A DNA stretch of 64,000 nt from assembly GCF_964275005.1 (NCBI RefSeq), contig NC_092698.1, forward strand, positions 31,179,162-31,243,161, read 5' to 3'. Below, in pieces: positions 48,227 to 61,504 of this stretch (positions are counted from its first letter, which is position 1; every line of letters starts with the position of its first letter). A program made the translations under genes and the position numbers. The notes under the pieces are model-generated. The model did no database searches, was not told the origin of the DNA, and was given only the letters and a program-made list of their open reading frames with translations. Source of the stretch: Diadema setosum (taxonomy: Eukaryota; Echinodermata; Echinoidea; Diadematoida; Diadematidae).

Positions 48227-51039
48227 GTCTCACGAAGGGAAGATCCTTGAAAAAATTACAGAATTCCTGCAGGAAAGATGAGACATGGTAGCAGGGGACT
48301 GTTACAGCGTTTGTTATCATCTCGGTATCATTGTTACAAAAAAAGGTTCTCTCAACACAAACAACGCAGTTATCATTGTTGTGGGTTATTTTAAATTCTG
48401 CTCCATTCTCTCCGATTAACTTTGCATTTTTGGTATGTAAACATTGGCGTTTGATGTCACAGGGGAGCAATAAATGGCAATGGTCCAAAAATAATTGTTC
48501 GATGTAGGAAAGACGGACTGTTCTCACCACACCACTCTTATCTGACAGCATAAACAGATGCAATACAAAACGCACACACTTCCACAAACACAATTTTAAT
48601 TGTATCTATTTTGTTCATTTAGAAAAATACTTAGGACAGCAATCTCAACTGATATTACTGTACAAGGTAACAAAATTGCACAATTTGAAGACTGTAGACA
48701 AAAGTATAGGCCTTTCCTGTGTACTTCTTTCACAGAGTACGACCTACTTGTATGTATAGGCCTATAGCACAACTTAAGCTTCATAATTGAAACACGAAAC
48801 ATTCAAATTGTGGCAATCGATTCTGTAATTCAAAATTGTAATGGAATCCACTTCTAATTCAAATCCCTCCCGACAGAAAGAACCGATGGAAACATTAGAT
48901 CTGATATTCACGTTTTCTCCAGTTTTTGATGCTTCAAACAGGCATCTTTCGAAAAAAAAAAAGTCGTCCTTACAATGGCTCCTTTAAACTCCGAAAACAA
49001 AATCAGAAACATTCTCATGGGATAATTTTTTCAAGAAGAAGAAGAAGAAGAAAAAAAGAATCTTGAATACGACGACAGAGTCTGTTTCTATTCACAATCT
49101 TCAAATCTTTCTATGGTGTGTTTGTGCTTCGTTCAACCAGGGAGATGGCTCCCACCCTCCGGATTCATCATCCATTTTGTGTATCGCGGAACAAAAAGCA
49201 GCGACATTTTTAACGCACAGATTACCAAATTTTTTAAAACAATATTGTAATGCGCGAAAGATATTCAAACAATGTGCATTTATGCCAAGACCGATGTTGC
49301 GACTAGGGAATAAAAAACCATTGACCTTATTACACTGAAAGGTCACTTGGCATGGCAAGTGGGCCGACTGTGGCTAGTGGAGAAGATCAGGGCATGTGTT
49401 CAGGCTGACCGTTTAGACAAGGAAAGTATTGATTTAAAACGATAATCTATGGGGGAAGGAGTGAGGAATTCATCTTGGGCACTCAAATATCTTTTACCCT
49501 TCGTATGCTTCATGTGCCGATTGGCACAGAAAACCCCAGAGCCTTGTACACACCGTCCAAAGTACGTGACATAGAAATGGTTCTCCAAAACCATGTTCAA
49601 ATTGGCTTTGGTCAATCATAGTGCAATCAGCTGAAAAGAATGAAAAAAATACGGATATAAGGTCGAGGTCCTATAGTATTTTATCCCCATAAAAGTGATG
49701 TTAGTCTTAATCATAGACTCAATTATTCGGCAGCGGTGATGATGCTATCAGCTCACTATAGCGTCCATTGACCTGCATAGAAATCTTCATTAAATTTGAC
49801 AAGACACAAGAAATAAGATGTATCTTTTGCCTCTAATGATCGTAAAACCATAATAACGAATAGGTTTTACATCTTCTTCTTTTTTGAGCGAAAATTGTCT
49901 TCCTTCCCCTTTCCCTTCTTTCTGCTGATAAAAAGGTAAAAATTTCAACAAATAATGAAAACAAAATCTCACTTCATATGAACTCTCTCGCTTATATAGG
50001 CCTACACCTGTGGGTCTCGCGGTTGCTGGCATGCTTACATTCATTCATTGCTCCTTCGGCGGCTATACACAACACATTCGGAAATTCAATTGGACATACA
50101 CTGTACGACATCACGATGCCCTTGGATGCGTCTTTCAAAAACATTTTCATTCTAATCCATTCATTTTGATGAATGTAATCTTATTAAGTGATTTTGTTCC
50201 CCTGTGGTGTAACCCTTCTCCCTGCTGAGTCGTGAAAGAGAAAGAGAAATATAATATATGATTATGTAAGATATGATTTGCTCTACAGACCATGAGAAAT
50301 GCTCAGGACCGAGGTAATTTGAAACGGCTTTTAGCGGCTTGCTATCAGACAAGTTATATCAGAATGTTTATTGTTATTACGAGATAAATCTACCAGCCAG
50401 ACAGTAATCAACACTGCCTATATTCGTTTGTTTTTCTTTCATACTCATACCACTTCAAAAGGAAATAAAACACATCATGTATATAAACTAAACAGCTCTT
50501 ATTATATCACCGCCACAGGGTCCTATTTGATTCAATTTACAAGGAGTGTAATGTAGAGAAAATAAATTGGTGGAGCCGCATGGGGCAGTATACGCTCCAA
50601 TACGAGTGTATGTTGAGTTCCAGCCCACATGAGCACACATCGAGAAAGTTTATTTCGTGAATGTCAACTTTTCCCCTGAGGTAACTGCCGGATGATATCA
50701 AAAGGCAGTTGACCGACCGCCTAACGACAGCCAAATGATGCTGTTTGAAGGGACAGAGGTTGAAGCAAACGACCCATTACATGGATAATCACTCAACTAA
50801 CACGACATATCACAGTGTTTTGATAAAAATGAATACATTTTCACAGCGTAGGAAGTGCTGTAGGGAAAATTCAGTGTCACTGTATATCATACATCCTGAT
50901 CTTTTCTTTTCGACATCTCGCAAAGTGAACCCGATAGAAAGAATAAGAACAAGAAGAAGAAGAAGGAGGAGGAGGAGGAGGAGGAGAAGCTTAATCACTT
51001 ACGATGGTGGTCTCCTGCATTCAGTGATCTCTGTTGTTT

Positions 51040-51282
51040 ACTGAAAAATACTGTATATCTTATTTTATGTTTCTGTGTATCTACATTGCTCAATGCAATC
51101 ACCTATGTGTATCTATTTATGTACTGTTATCGATTTATTTCACTGCACTTGTTATTCTTTATCTTTGTACTTTTTGAAGTTTGTATTCAAATTGTATTTG
51201 ATTGAATGCAGAAATAAAAACAAACAAAACAAAAACAAAAGAAAGAGGAGGAGGAGGAGGAGGAGGAGGAGGAGGAGGAGAA
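51040..51282 (+). mobile_element. Possible LINE 3' end followed by (GAG)n
   Basis: AT-rich sequence ends 'GATTGAATGCAGAAATAAA' followed by (ACAAA)n and a (GAG)n tract at about 51244-51281. The tail resembles LINE 3' ends elsewhere in the window. There is no coding remnant and the limits are uncertain. A similar (AAG/AGG)n tract lies at 50948-50990. Confidence 0.35.
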
Positions 51283-52190
51283 ACTTTTGCGGGATTCCGT
51301 TTGAAAACAATGTTTGATGTTTCTCTATGTGAACATGATGGATTTTACTTTCTCGCCAGAGATGAACGCGGAGGCGATTGACATTCATAAGAGCATAGAA
51401 AATGACGATGCGAATGCTCACATTTTTGCAGTGATGCAAGTGGACCCATTATTCTACAGAATTCTTTCTCTTTTTTCGCATATTTCCCGAACGGTTCTCT
51501 TCATCATGAACAAACTGATGAGAAACCTCGTTATAGGTACCACCATCAGAAATAAGTGTGCAACGAGTAAGACGGAAGTGAATTTGGTGGCAAATAAACC
51601 AGGGAGGTATACTAGGCGAGACCAGTAACTCCATGAATAAACCAAGGAAGTACTACACAAGCCTAGTACCTCCTTGAATAAACCAAGAACGTGTACTCTC
51701 CCTACTCCCTGACTGCCCTGTCTATACAGGGCAAAATTGCAAAAGTTGTACCACCAAGTTGCTTACTCCCATGTACATTGGTGTGTTCTTTCTGCGATGT
51801 ATTTCTTACTGAATTCAATCATGGAGCTTAAGTAACTACATGATTCAATGCAAAGGAACCACGGAGGGTCAACAAACTGCAGCCAGTGTGAGCCAATGGT
51901 GGCGTGATGAAGCGAGAATTCACACAATTGATGTTCGTTACTGAAGATACACGCTCTGTTTTCCGTTCATTTATTACAAGTATCTATCTATTTCTCTCTC
52001 TCTCCCTCTCTCTCTCCTCTGCTTTATCCTCTCAACAGCCGCAAGCTTGACTTTATCTCGACGGTTCTTGGATGTCAATGTCACAGAGGACTAATTGGTC
52101 TCCTGACGATGTTTGTGTTTGTGATAGCAAACTGACGAGAGCCTGAAGTCACCTTCCCCCCCCCCCCCTTAGCTCTGTCTCATCCTCTCA

Positions 52191-52602
52191 TTAAAGGGAT
52201 GGTATAGTATTGATATAGGCGAAGATATCAGCTTTTATCTTTTTGCAAGATACTTAGAAACCACTTTATAAAAAGTTAAAGAGCATATAATTCTTTAAGG
52301 AATTCAAAGTCTGTTAAAGAAAATCGATTTCGAAATAGCCGAGATATCCAAAAACAAAGTAAAACAAAGCAACCCTAATAAAAGGTTGGTCCCATCTTTT
52401 ATTATATTAGGATCGGTCTGTTAAGGATATTACAGCCATTTCAAAACCAATCTTTATCAAATAAACTTTGAATTCCTTTTAGAATTATATACTCTTTCAT
52501 ACTTCATAAAAGATTTCTCATTATCTAAAAAAAAAAAATCATCAAAAAAGTTGTAAGTTATCTGAAGCCCCATCCCAACCGAAACTGTACAACCCCTTTA
52601 AA
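52191..52602. mobile_element. Foldback MITE, family A, copy 2
   Basis: TTAAAGGGATGGTATAG at the start and ACTGTACAACCCCTTTAA at the end, with the same long inverted arms as 14537-14925 ('GAGATATCCAAAAACAAAG' and its inverse). It abuts copy 3 at 52599, with one TTAA shared between the two. Confidence 0.85.
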
Positions 52603-52990
52603 CGGTGTGTACGGTTCTGGTTGAGGTGAGGATTTAGCTTTTAATGTTTTGCGAGATGTTCAGAAACCACTCTATGAGAATGTCAAAGAGCATGCAATTC
52701 TAATGGGTATCAAAAGTTTATTTGATGAAAATCGGTTTTGAAATGGTTGAGATATCTAAAAACAAGGTGAAACAAAGAGATCCTAATAAAAGGCGTGGCC
52801 TGTCGCCTTTTATTATTATCACTTTTTTTGATATCTCAGCCATTTGAAAACCGATTTTCATCAAATAAACGTTTAATCCTTCTTAAAATTACATGCTCTT
52901 TCATATTTCATAAGAGGTTTCTCATTATTTCACTCAGGAATGTTCAAAACATGAATCCCCACCTCAACCAGTACTGTGCAGTCCCTTTAA
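52599..52990. mobile_element. Foldback MITE, family A, copy 3
   Basis: Starts at the TTAA that ends copy 2 (TTAAACGGTGTGTACGG) and ends AGTACTGTGCAGTCCCTTTAA. Both arms 'TTTATTTGATGAAAATCGG' and the inverse are nearly intact, so it looks younger than copy 1. Confidence 0.85.
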
Positions 52991-54330
52991 GATGCACGCC
53001 TGCTGCAGCCCTATACAGTTCTCATAGGTGGTATAATATGATGTACTTCAAAGTTCATACACGGAGGTGGGGATCAAGGGAGGAGAAAACTCGTTCTCCG
53101 TTCTCCGACCATCTTCCGGGTTCATTCATACAATACAGGCTTACATTGAGATAATTCCCCTCCTTTGGAACCAGTACAATACAAAATGGAATTCCAAAAA
53201 ATAAGTTTATTAAGAGTCACAGAGAAGATACATCATCGAAGACAACAGTATCATGGTGATGAAACATCAAAAATGTGGAGATTCCCTTACCAAATTGCAA
53301 GTGATCACAATAGTAATCAGGTATCAAGATACCTTTCATCTTAAATACAAGTAGTTTCAACTACGACGAGCAGAGTGGATACGGTGAGAGAGAGTTCAAT
53401 TGTTACGGAAGAAAAGTTGTTGTTGATTTAAACAGCATTGTAAACATGACACAATATTCATGTGAAATATTTCAACGGGCGTTGTTTGTGTAGTCATTTT
53501 AGAATTTGACTGAACAAATAATTCCTCATCTCTTGACTATAATTGATACTGTTTTCTTCGTATAAACTTTCCGTTCGCCTAAAATTTGAAACTATTTATC
53601 TTCTCCGCGGTAGTCATTTCCCTGCGTTTTTCAAACGTCCAGAGTTACGTTTCTTTCGAGTTCCTGATTTCAGATTGTTTATGTCAACATGATCATGCGC
53701 CACCATAACAGAGAATTCACTTGTCCATAATAAGGTGGCCTTTCTTTTCTGGCAAGGGCTCATACGTGCAATCAGTACCTCCCTGGTGCAATACAGTTGC
53801 AAACATGTGCTATAAAGTTTCATTCCTCTCCTGATCGTCGTATCCGTGGTAACGAGTACAAAGATGTTTTTTTCAGACAGAAGACAGGTAGTCGAGAACA
53901 GACATGTACATTGATGAGAGGGAGAAAGGCCTCGGGGAGACACCATTTAAAAAAGGGAGTGGCAGAGGAATTCGATCCGAGATGTGTACTGTGATAGAAA
54001 AGAACTGGTATGCGACAATCCGACCTCGTAACCTAACACTTCATCCGCAGATTTTGGGAGATAAGTCGTAAGATGGCAGAGTTTTGTGTGCAGGAGCGCA
54101 GTGCTTTCAACGTGAGGAGAAGGAGGGGAGGGGAAAACGGTAACCACCTAGGTTACCAGCAGAGTCTGCTCCGAGAGCAGTGGGCGACTAATATTTACCA
54201 GTACATGAGTGGTGATGCCAACTAATTCCCAGAGACTCAATGTTACACTTGAGTACGCAGACTCATTCCTTCCACTCTCACACTCTTCATCCATAACAAG
54301 TTCAAATCAATATCATTAGTACGAACTTAC

Positions 54331-54540
54331 CTTTTCTCATTCCAGCCTGGCCCTGAATGCCGCTCGTCGTCAGGAGTTGCCAACTTCCAGAACTGTAGTT
54401 GATGGGAGTTCACTCGCTGTGTGCCGCTCTGGCCTCCCACACCCAACACCACAGAGACCCTCAGCATCGCTGTCACTGCGACTCTACCAGTGGTATTAGT
54501 CTCTTCCAAGCTCCTTGGTCCCTTCTCCTATCATATAGTA
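54331..54540 (-). other. Candidate spliced exon, possibly 5' non-coding exon of the SEA-EGF gene
   Basis: The minus strand has a strong donor (GAAAAG followed by GTAAGT) at 54331/54330. The sequence before it is GC-richer than its surroundings and open for about 60 codons (from METNTT-like start to GWNEKR), but resembles no family I know. The next suitable minus-strand acceptors lie just ahead of the SEA-EGF start codon at about 48240-48270, so it could be the first 5' UTR exon. It could instead belong to a separate unknown transcript. Confidence 0.35.
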
Positions 54541-56339
54541 AGCTAATTTCTCATCACAGTGTTGATTGATATTAGCCATGTCTAGCTGATAAAATCACCG
54601 GTTCAATCTTAAAGACGGATACTTTTCCATTGTTTTAATAGAGTCACTGTGGGATAGTCAAAACTACCATACATCACTTAGCTGTGTCTGAATTAGACCT
54701 TTCTGGCATAGTTGGGTCTGAAGATTACCCTACATTACCCTGCGCTACAACCGCTGACCTTTGACCTGAGCAGATTTCAATGACAGCGTATCGACTGCAG
54801 GATACGATTCTGCGCTGGAAGAATCCAACTTTCAATTTATCAGGCAAAAACGTACACCTAGCTTGCTTAGCAAGTATCTGGCTTTCAGATTTTTATCTTT
54901 ATTTTGTCAATCCTTTGGGATGGGGTTTTGGGTAAGAGAGTTGATGATGAAGACGAACTTCTGAGGAAAGATTCGGGATGAAAAAAAGAAGAGGTTACAC
55001 GGAAGTTAGTATACTTCAGCCAAGCGCTCTTTTTTTTTTTTTTTTTTCATCTACAGCAACGTCTCTCAAGAGTGTTCTCGTTGCCTAAATTGTAGATGAG
55101 ATCTCTCCCAGGAGACTGCTTTAAAAGTCTTGACCTGTATATTTGAGTAGTCTCCTCTTCTTCATCATCGCCATTCAGGGTATGGCATCTATAGTGCCTA
55201 TAATGTCATATAATGCTTTTCAAATGATGTGTCGTTTGACTAGTGTAATCAATTCATTTAATTATTTTATTTTTGTCAGCATAAAACATGACTCTGTTTT
55301 TTTCTTTTGTGAGATAATATCCGCAAGCTCATCAGAGTAGGGTAATGACAAGTAGCCTTCATGTGCTTATTGCTTATCTATTTATCAATAATCACTTCGT
55401 TCATTTCTTGATCCACTGAAATCGTGATAAATTATTTTATCCCAAATTTTTGCTTTGTTTGGACATCATGCAGCAAGTAAACAACTACCTCCCGGAGTAA
55501 TTATGGGCATGTGTTATCCTGCGGAATGGTTATGGAAGCAATGCGGTGATGGTACGAATTATTCAGGACGCCCCCATCAGACCCACTCGTGGAAGATATC
55601 TCTTACTCTGCCTTCTCGTTTTTTACCATTTTTTGTTTTTGTTTTCAAGGTTTACTCGAGTCTTTCATTCACAGGACAACGGTAAAATATTTTCCTGGAA
55701 CAAAAAGGAATCTAATTTGTGACGTTGTGTTTGCTCATCCAATGTAACATTTTAAACAGTCCTTTTGTTGATTACAGCGATATTGACGATAAAACTAATT
55801 GCAACAACTTAAGATTATAGATATAAGAATAAACACAACTGACTAGCAAGGATATCATTAACATCATCACCTAAAACTGAATGATACTTACAAAATTTAA
55901 ACTAGGAATAATTTTATTACTAATGGGCTATCATTGATCTTGACCCCCTCCCCGGTACACAGCTGCCCCCCCCCCCCTTCCTTGATAAACGTTCCGCGGC
56001 CCCTGTACTGAGGACATGTCTCGATATTGGCCACATCAAGCTTGTATTCTACCTTGCGATCAATCAATTCAACGTCATGAAAAAAAGAAAGAAAGAAAAG
56101 AAAACATGTTTCTCATAATAATGCCTGCAGAACTTTCGACTTCTGCTCTGGAATGTACACATTTGCACAAGAAATGTATGAAATAACGTTGTAATAACAT
56201 TGTTTTAATGGGTACAACGGCGAAAAAAAAAAAAAAGGACCTACATAAAAATATACGTCTATACAAGAGCACGCCCGATCTTGGTTGCTACGACCGTAAC
56301 CGTGTTTAATTATTATTATCATTATTATCATTATCATTA

Positions 56340-56343
56340 TTTT

Positions 56344-56397
<54 letters not shown>

Positions 56398-56412
56398 TTC
56401 ATGATCATCATC
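56340..56412 (+). repeat. (ATC)n microsatellite
   Basis: About 70 bp of ATC units. Poly-Asp on the minus strand is an artefact. Confidence 0.9.
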
Positions 56413-56829
56413 ATCGATCACTGATAATCGATAAATCGGGCCATATCAGGACTCACCGATCTTCTGCGCTACAGAGTGATGAGCTTGGTGGTAAATACGA
56501 TTGCTAGATCAATCGTCACGTAATCTTCTTCCTATCTACTACTAATAGTGCTGAACGAGGAGGGCTCTATAATTATACTGGAATAAAAGTCATGCACTGC
56601 GATCTGTATTATTCTACACTTTTGATCTCGAAATACTCTAAAACAACTCAATATCCTGGCAAATCGCGTCATCCCGTCACATTTCTTTGCAGACCCTTTT
56701 GATGTATTGCAGGCAAATTCCAATGGTGGAAGATTGATTTTTAACATTTTTGAGAACTATAATGTCTGAAACGTCATATCAAAAGCTTAATACCTTCTCT
56801 TTTATTCACTCAAGAAATAAACTCACTGT

Positions 56830-57265
56830 ACTAAATCAAAATCGTGTGAGTTTGTTTGCTTGTCTATTTGTTTGTTTGTTTGTTTTTGTGTAACGACTGT
56901 CGATTATTTTCTGTAATTTAGTCGTGACATGTTATTGATGTGTTTCTCCTGTTTTGTTCTGTCTTGTCTTAAATTATATTTGTGCTAAGTATTTGCAAAT
57001 AAGTATTTCATAAGATTTTCCTTTGAGTGGTTCACAATATACAAGCTTGCTTTTTAGTGGACTTCTCAATTTTTTTTCTCAACTGAAACATAACTTTGTG
57101 TTTGTTTGTTTTTTGCCAGTATGCATGCATAATAATATATCTTTATTTGTATCATTTATCCTTTGCAAAGTCGAGTGTGTACGTTTATGATATAATTCTT
57201 GATTTATTCTGTGTTATGTTCTGTTGGAAAAAGAAGAATGAAAATAAATTAATTGAATTGAAATC
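56830..57265 (+). mobile_element. Probable LINE 3' untranslated end
   Basis: T-rich sequence with (GTTT)n near its start ends 'GAAAATAAATTAATTGAATTGAAATC', a tail of the same kind as the TTGAA-tailed element at 59148-59392 (opposite strand). No coding remnant; the left limit is uncertain. Confidence 0.4.
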
Positions 57266-58479
57266 AGTGAAGCGTTTAGATATTTTGACAATGAGCTCAA
57301 ATTGGAATTTGCCCTCCTTGAATATAGGGATGCATTGATACCCTGGAGAGTTCGGCAACAGGTGTCTTGACCTTTGACCTCGTCAGAATTGTTCAGATGC
57401 GAAAAGGTGTACATCGGCCTTGTCGTATAGATAATTTTGATGACTACACCAGGCAAATCACTTTAAATTTGTAATAAGACATGATGATGTGGACTTTCAT
57501 TAGAAGGTGTAGTAGAGTTAACAGTTGTGGATGAGAGAATAATGTGTGCAATGATTGTGGTTGTAGTGACTGTGGTTATATTGTTGGTAGTTCTGTAGCC
57601 AAATTTGATCAAATCCATGCAGAACTGTACGAGGAAATAAACAAATAAGATACGTCATAAAGGCAGTATTTTCCTTTAAGCATCACCTCATCTAAGAGGA
57701 ATTATTTTATTGTGACCTCTATAAATGTTTGGAGAAAATGTCCATTCAGTTTGCCTGCCGATGGAAGAATGGATCTATCATGTAGTTTGTACAGAGATCT
57801 GAAATATACTATACACAGTTACACTTTATATTACTTGCTAATAAAACACAAGCAAACAAAAAATTTGATGTATAATTTTATTATCACTTAATTCGTCATA
57901 AGTTTGTCAAATTTCGATGAAAGTCGTACTGTTTACGTCAAGATCGAGTAGTCTCCTGTTTGTTACAATATTTCTGGCCGTAGATGGCGCTCGACCCAAC
58001 TCTTCTGCGTCGCTCGTCCCCTCGAGCAAAGAATCGATCACTGTCCTCGGCGTGGTCGTAACTTCATTTCGAGCTGGTCAATTTCGGGCCCTTTAGATCA
58101 TCGATGCATAATTGGATCATCTCGATATCATGATGGGCTCCAGGCAGCTTATGAATGGTAGTGAAAAAAAAAATGGGGTTTTCACTCGGGAGATAAATTT
58201 TGCGAAGATTTTTCGAGAATTGGCGAAAACTCGGGTCTTGGAAGTGACGTTTCGGATAAATCTCAGAAAGATGCAAAATGTTGTTTGGAATAGTGTTTGT
58301 GTGAGAAAGTATATAATATGTCTATTATTCCGTGACTTAGAGAGAGGGAAGCGGGGGGGGGGGGGTGGTGGTGAAGAAATAAAGAGGAGGGGCGAGGGGA
58401 GCGATAGAGAGACAAAGCTAAATGGAGAGATTCTCTGAATGATGAATAACATTTTTGTTTTGTATTAGGCCCCTAGATT

Positions 58480-58660
58480 TAAGAACAGGAGCACCATGGT
58501 ATAGTAAATACGTCTCTAGAGTTTTAAAAAGATCACGGTACGAATCCTGCCCGTTGTTCATCCTTGAATAGAGTATTTTCACCCACAATATCTGTCTTGA
58601 CCCAGCTGTGAAGTGAATCCCTGTAATTGAAAATTAATAGTGTGATGATGACGGCGGGGC
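58480..58660 (+). mobile_element. tRNA-derived SINE
   Basis: A-box-like TGGTATAGTA at about 58497 and B-box-like GGTACGAATCC at 58537-58547 (consensus GGTTCGAATCC) are spaced as in a tRNA-derived head. They are followed by 'CTTGACCCAGCTGTGAAGTG', similar to the 'CACCCAGGTGT' body block of marine-invertebrate SINEs. Limits are approximate, and it is not a functional tRNA gene. Confidence 0.6.
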
Positions 58661-59147
58661 TGTGGTAGAGTATGTAGTTGTTGTTGTTGATTTAAAGAAA
58701 GAAAGAAGAGAGAGAGAAAAATGGGGCCCTATACAAATAATTTGCCCCAGACAGCACTTGATATAAAACAAACATTATAAATCTTAGAGAGATATAAACA
58801 AGAATATTAAATATAATATACATGTAGTGCTGACACTGAACAGGCAACCCCACGTAAAAGACCACAATCATTGGCATCAAAGGGATCGTATAGTTTTCGT
58901 TCAGACCTAACGTCAGATTTATAACATTTTTTTTTTATAGAGATGAGAAACCTCTTATGAAATATGAAAGAGCATGAAATTCCAAAAAGGATTCAACGTT
59001 TATTTGATGAAAATTGGTCTTGAAATGGTTGAGATATCCAAAAAAGTGATCCTAATAAAATTGACAGGCCACGACTTTTATCAGGATCTCTTTGTTTTAC
59101 TTTGTTTTTTGATATCTCAGTCATTTCAAAACCGATTTTCATCAAAT

Positions 59148-59226
59148 AAATTCAATTCAATTCAATTCAATTCAATTCAATTCAATTCAATTCAATTCAA
59201 TTCAATTCAATTCAATTCAATTCAAT
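59148..59226 (+). repeat. (TTCAA)n pentanucleotide repeat
   Basis: About 16 perfect units, acting as the tail of the minus-strand LINE-type insert. Confidence 0.95.
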
Positions 59227-59392
59227 TTTATTGTCCGTTTCTGGAAATTTGTTTTGTTTGCACGCATACCCGGTTACATCGATACATTATACATATACAA
59301 AGCACACGTATAACATAGATACATAGACATGATAGACATACAAAAGATATACAGCAATACAATATCACTATCATTATCAAAAATACATAACA

Positions 59393-59959
59393 TTAAAGGG
59401 AAGATAAACCCCAAGAACAATGTGGATTGAGTGAAAGCAGCAACATTAGTAGAACACATCAGTGAAAGTTTGAAGAAAATCGGACAATCGATGCAAAAGT
59501 TATGAATTTTTAAAGTTTTGGTGTTGGAACCGTTGGATGAGGAGACTACTAGAGGTTATGACGTATGAGTGGACTACAATATCAAGAAAATATAAAGAAA
59601 ATACTACAAAAATCCATTTTTCATGAAAATTACAAATTCCATCAACTTGATATTGACATATGTTAAGGGTAGCAATTATTCCCCCTGCTTTCTGAAAGCG
59701 ATTGGTACACTGCTCTTTCATAATTCTAGAAAAGCGATTTTTTGTTGAATATCCTTTATATTTTCTTTGTATTGTTGTCCACTCATACGTCATATCCTCT
59801 AGTAGTCTCCTCATCCAGCGATTCCAACACCAAAACTTTAAAAATTTATAACTTTTGCATCGATTGTCCGATTTTTCTCAAACTTTCACTGATGTGTTCT
59901 ACTAATGTTGCTGCTTTCACTCAATCCACATTACTCTTTGGGTTTACCTTCCCTTTAAA
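59393..59959. mobile_element. Foldback MITE, family B, copy 2
   Basis: TTAAAGGGAAGATAAACCCC at the left, and its inverse (GGTTTACCTTCCCTTTAA) at the right. The inner blocks 'AGTAGAACACATCAGTGAA' and 'TTCACTGATGTGTTCTACT' are exact inverses. It is closely related to 316-880 and is inserted inside the LINE-type sequence. Confidence 0.85.
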
Positions 59960-60660
59960 GAAGTATTAATCTGTATTAGTCAACATTGTATTGGATGTGG
60001 TGTGCATATGATATATACAGGTGTATAAAATATGTGTCAATTGATAATAACTATATAAGAAATTTAAACAATACAAATGAATGCATATGTAAATAAATGA
60101 CTGTATAAAAACTTTTGATTTCCCTTAGAATTGTATGCTCTTTAACATTTCATAGAGTGGTTTCTTAATACATATATCTTGCAAAACGTTACGAGTTGAA
60201 TCCTCACCTCAACCAGTACTGTACAGTCCCTTTAACCTCTGGACTGCAAGTATTTGCCAATAATAATTGCTCTCGCCTTCCAGTCATGGTTGGCAGGTGA
60301 AAATGACAGTGGCAATCCACGATACGAGAAGTTTTCTCACGGCTTTCCATCGACATCGCCTGCTTCATATTCCCCGTCATACACTAAGCATGCTCGAATC
60401 CGTTCACAGTGAGAAAGGGCAAAATATTGTATAAATGATCACACTAAGCTAATGACAGCGTTCTCAAAGATACAGAGAAAAAAAAATAGCTAGGAAACGA
60501 ACTGAAGACCGGGAGAAGTCAGTACGATTGAGGCTATACTTCAACGAATTCGTAACTGGAATGACCAACAAAGAACTTATACCAGCAGACAGTTAGTCAT
60601 GCCAGTCATCAGGTAGTGGACTTGTACTTCACGCACAGCGTTGCAGCATGGGTTTTTTTT

Positions 60661-60685
60661 AGAGTCCCTTGCACAAAGGGACTCT
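60661..60685. repeat. Short perfect hairpin (AGAGTCCCTT / AAGGGACTCT)
   Basis: A 10-bp perfect stem with a 5-base loop (GCACA) in otherwise unremarkable intergenic DNA. It may be the end of an unrecognised repeat. Confidence 0.6.
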
Positions 60686-61087
60686 GGTGGGTTACTAGTA
60701 TATCACATTTAATAGCGCCATCTCATTTTTCCCTTGGCCATGCCTTGGATTCTGTCTCATGCCTGGGGAATATGTGAAAATGCACAGACTGTGGCAATAG
60801 CTACTATAGTGTTGGTCTATCATAGCATGACTATGATTAATGAATTGTTTTTCCAGTAATTTCTCTGAAATACAGCAATACGACTTTAGGTACAACAAAA
60901 CGTGTACAAAATGTGTCCACGAACAGGATTTGCACGTAGTGCGCGTGCGCAGCATATTTTCCCCGCCCACATGGAAAGAGGGGAAGCCCCCAAATCCAGG
61001 GCAACTCTTCTCTCCCTTCCCCACCCCACCCCGAGGCCTGCACGAGAGAGTGAATGAGCTATAAGAATAATATATGTCGCATCAAAT

Positions 61088-61504
61088 TTAATGAATGAAT
61101 GAATGAATAAATAAATGAATGGATAGATGAATGAATAAAGGATAAGTGAATGAATGAAAGATAGATGAAAGCATAAATGTAAAATGAATGATTGAAGGAA
61201 TTACTTGATGAACATACAAGAAGATTTCTTATACATGATAATGCACAAAAAATGGTTAATAATGGTACCAGGTCGAAGACACTTGCCATCCAACATGATT
61301 ATATAAATGGATAGATGAAATGATATGTTACGAAATGCATAAAAAATGGAACTGATCAACGATTGAATACCTTTGTACCTAAATAGAGTAAATCTTTTAA
61401 ACACGATAAACCAGAAAAGTGTAGTTAAATGAAATAATCAACAATTTAGAGTCTGAAAATATAAATAGTTGACTGACTGACTGACTGACTAACTGACTGA
61501 CTGA
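61088..61504 (+). repeat. (GAAT)n-like and (GACT)n simple repeats
   Basis: Degenerate GAATGAAT/AAATGAAT units at about 61088-61200 and a (GACT)n run at about 61470-61504, separated by AT-rich sequence. Confidence 0.75.

Larger units (their letters stand above)
59148..60104 (-). mobile_element. LINE-type insert with (TTGAA)n tail inside family A copy 4
   Basis: On the minus strand the element ends TTTCCAGAAACGGACAATAA, then (TTGAA)n over 59148-59226, the usual form of a LINE 3' end. It splits the family A element right after CATCAAATAAA. It is itself split by the family B element at 59393-59959. No coding remnant is visible. Confidence 0.6.
58877..60236. mobile_element. Foldback MITE, family A, copy 4, interrupted by other elements
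   Basis: The left part 58877-59147 (AAAGGGATCGTATAGTTTT to CATCAAATAAA) and the right end about 60105-60236 (CTTTTGATTTCCC... to CAGTACTGTACAGTCCCTTTAA) match one continuous family A element. About 960 bp of other repeats sits between them. The left terminal TTAA has decayed. Confidence 0.75.

Noticed and set aside
53614-53946. 110-codon minus-strand open frame with Cys spacing faintly like the C-terminal half of a ZP domain
   Set aside because: Only two or three Cys fit, no convincing acceptor was found, and no neighbouring ZP exons were seen. Kept as a possibility only.
58497-58547. Possible tRNA gene
   Set aside because: A- and B-box-like words exist, but no cloverleaf can be drawn. It is a SINE head.
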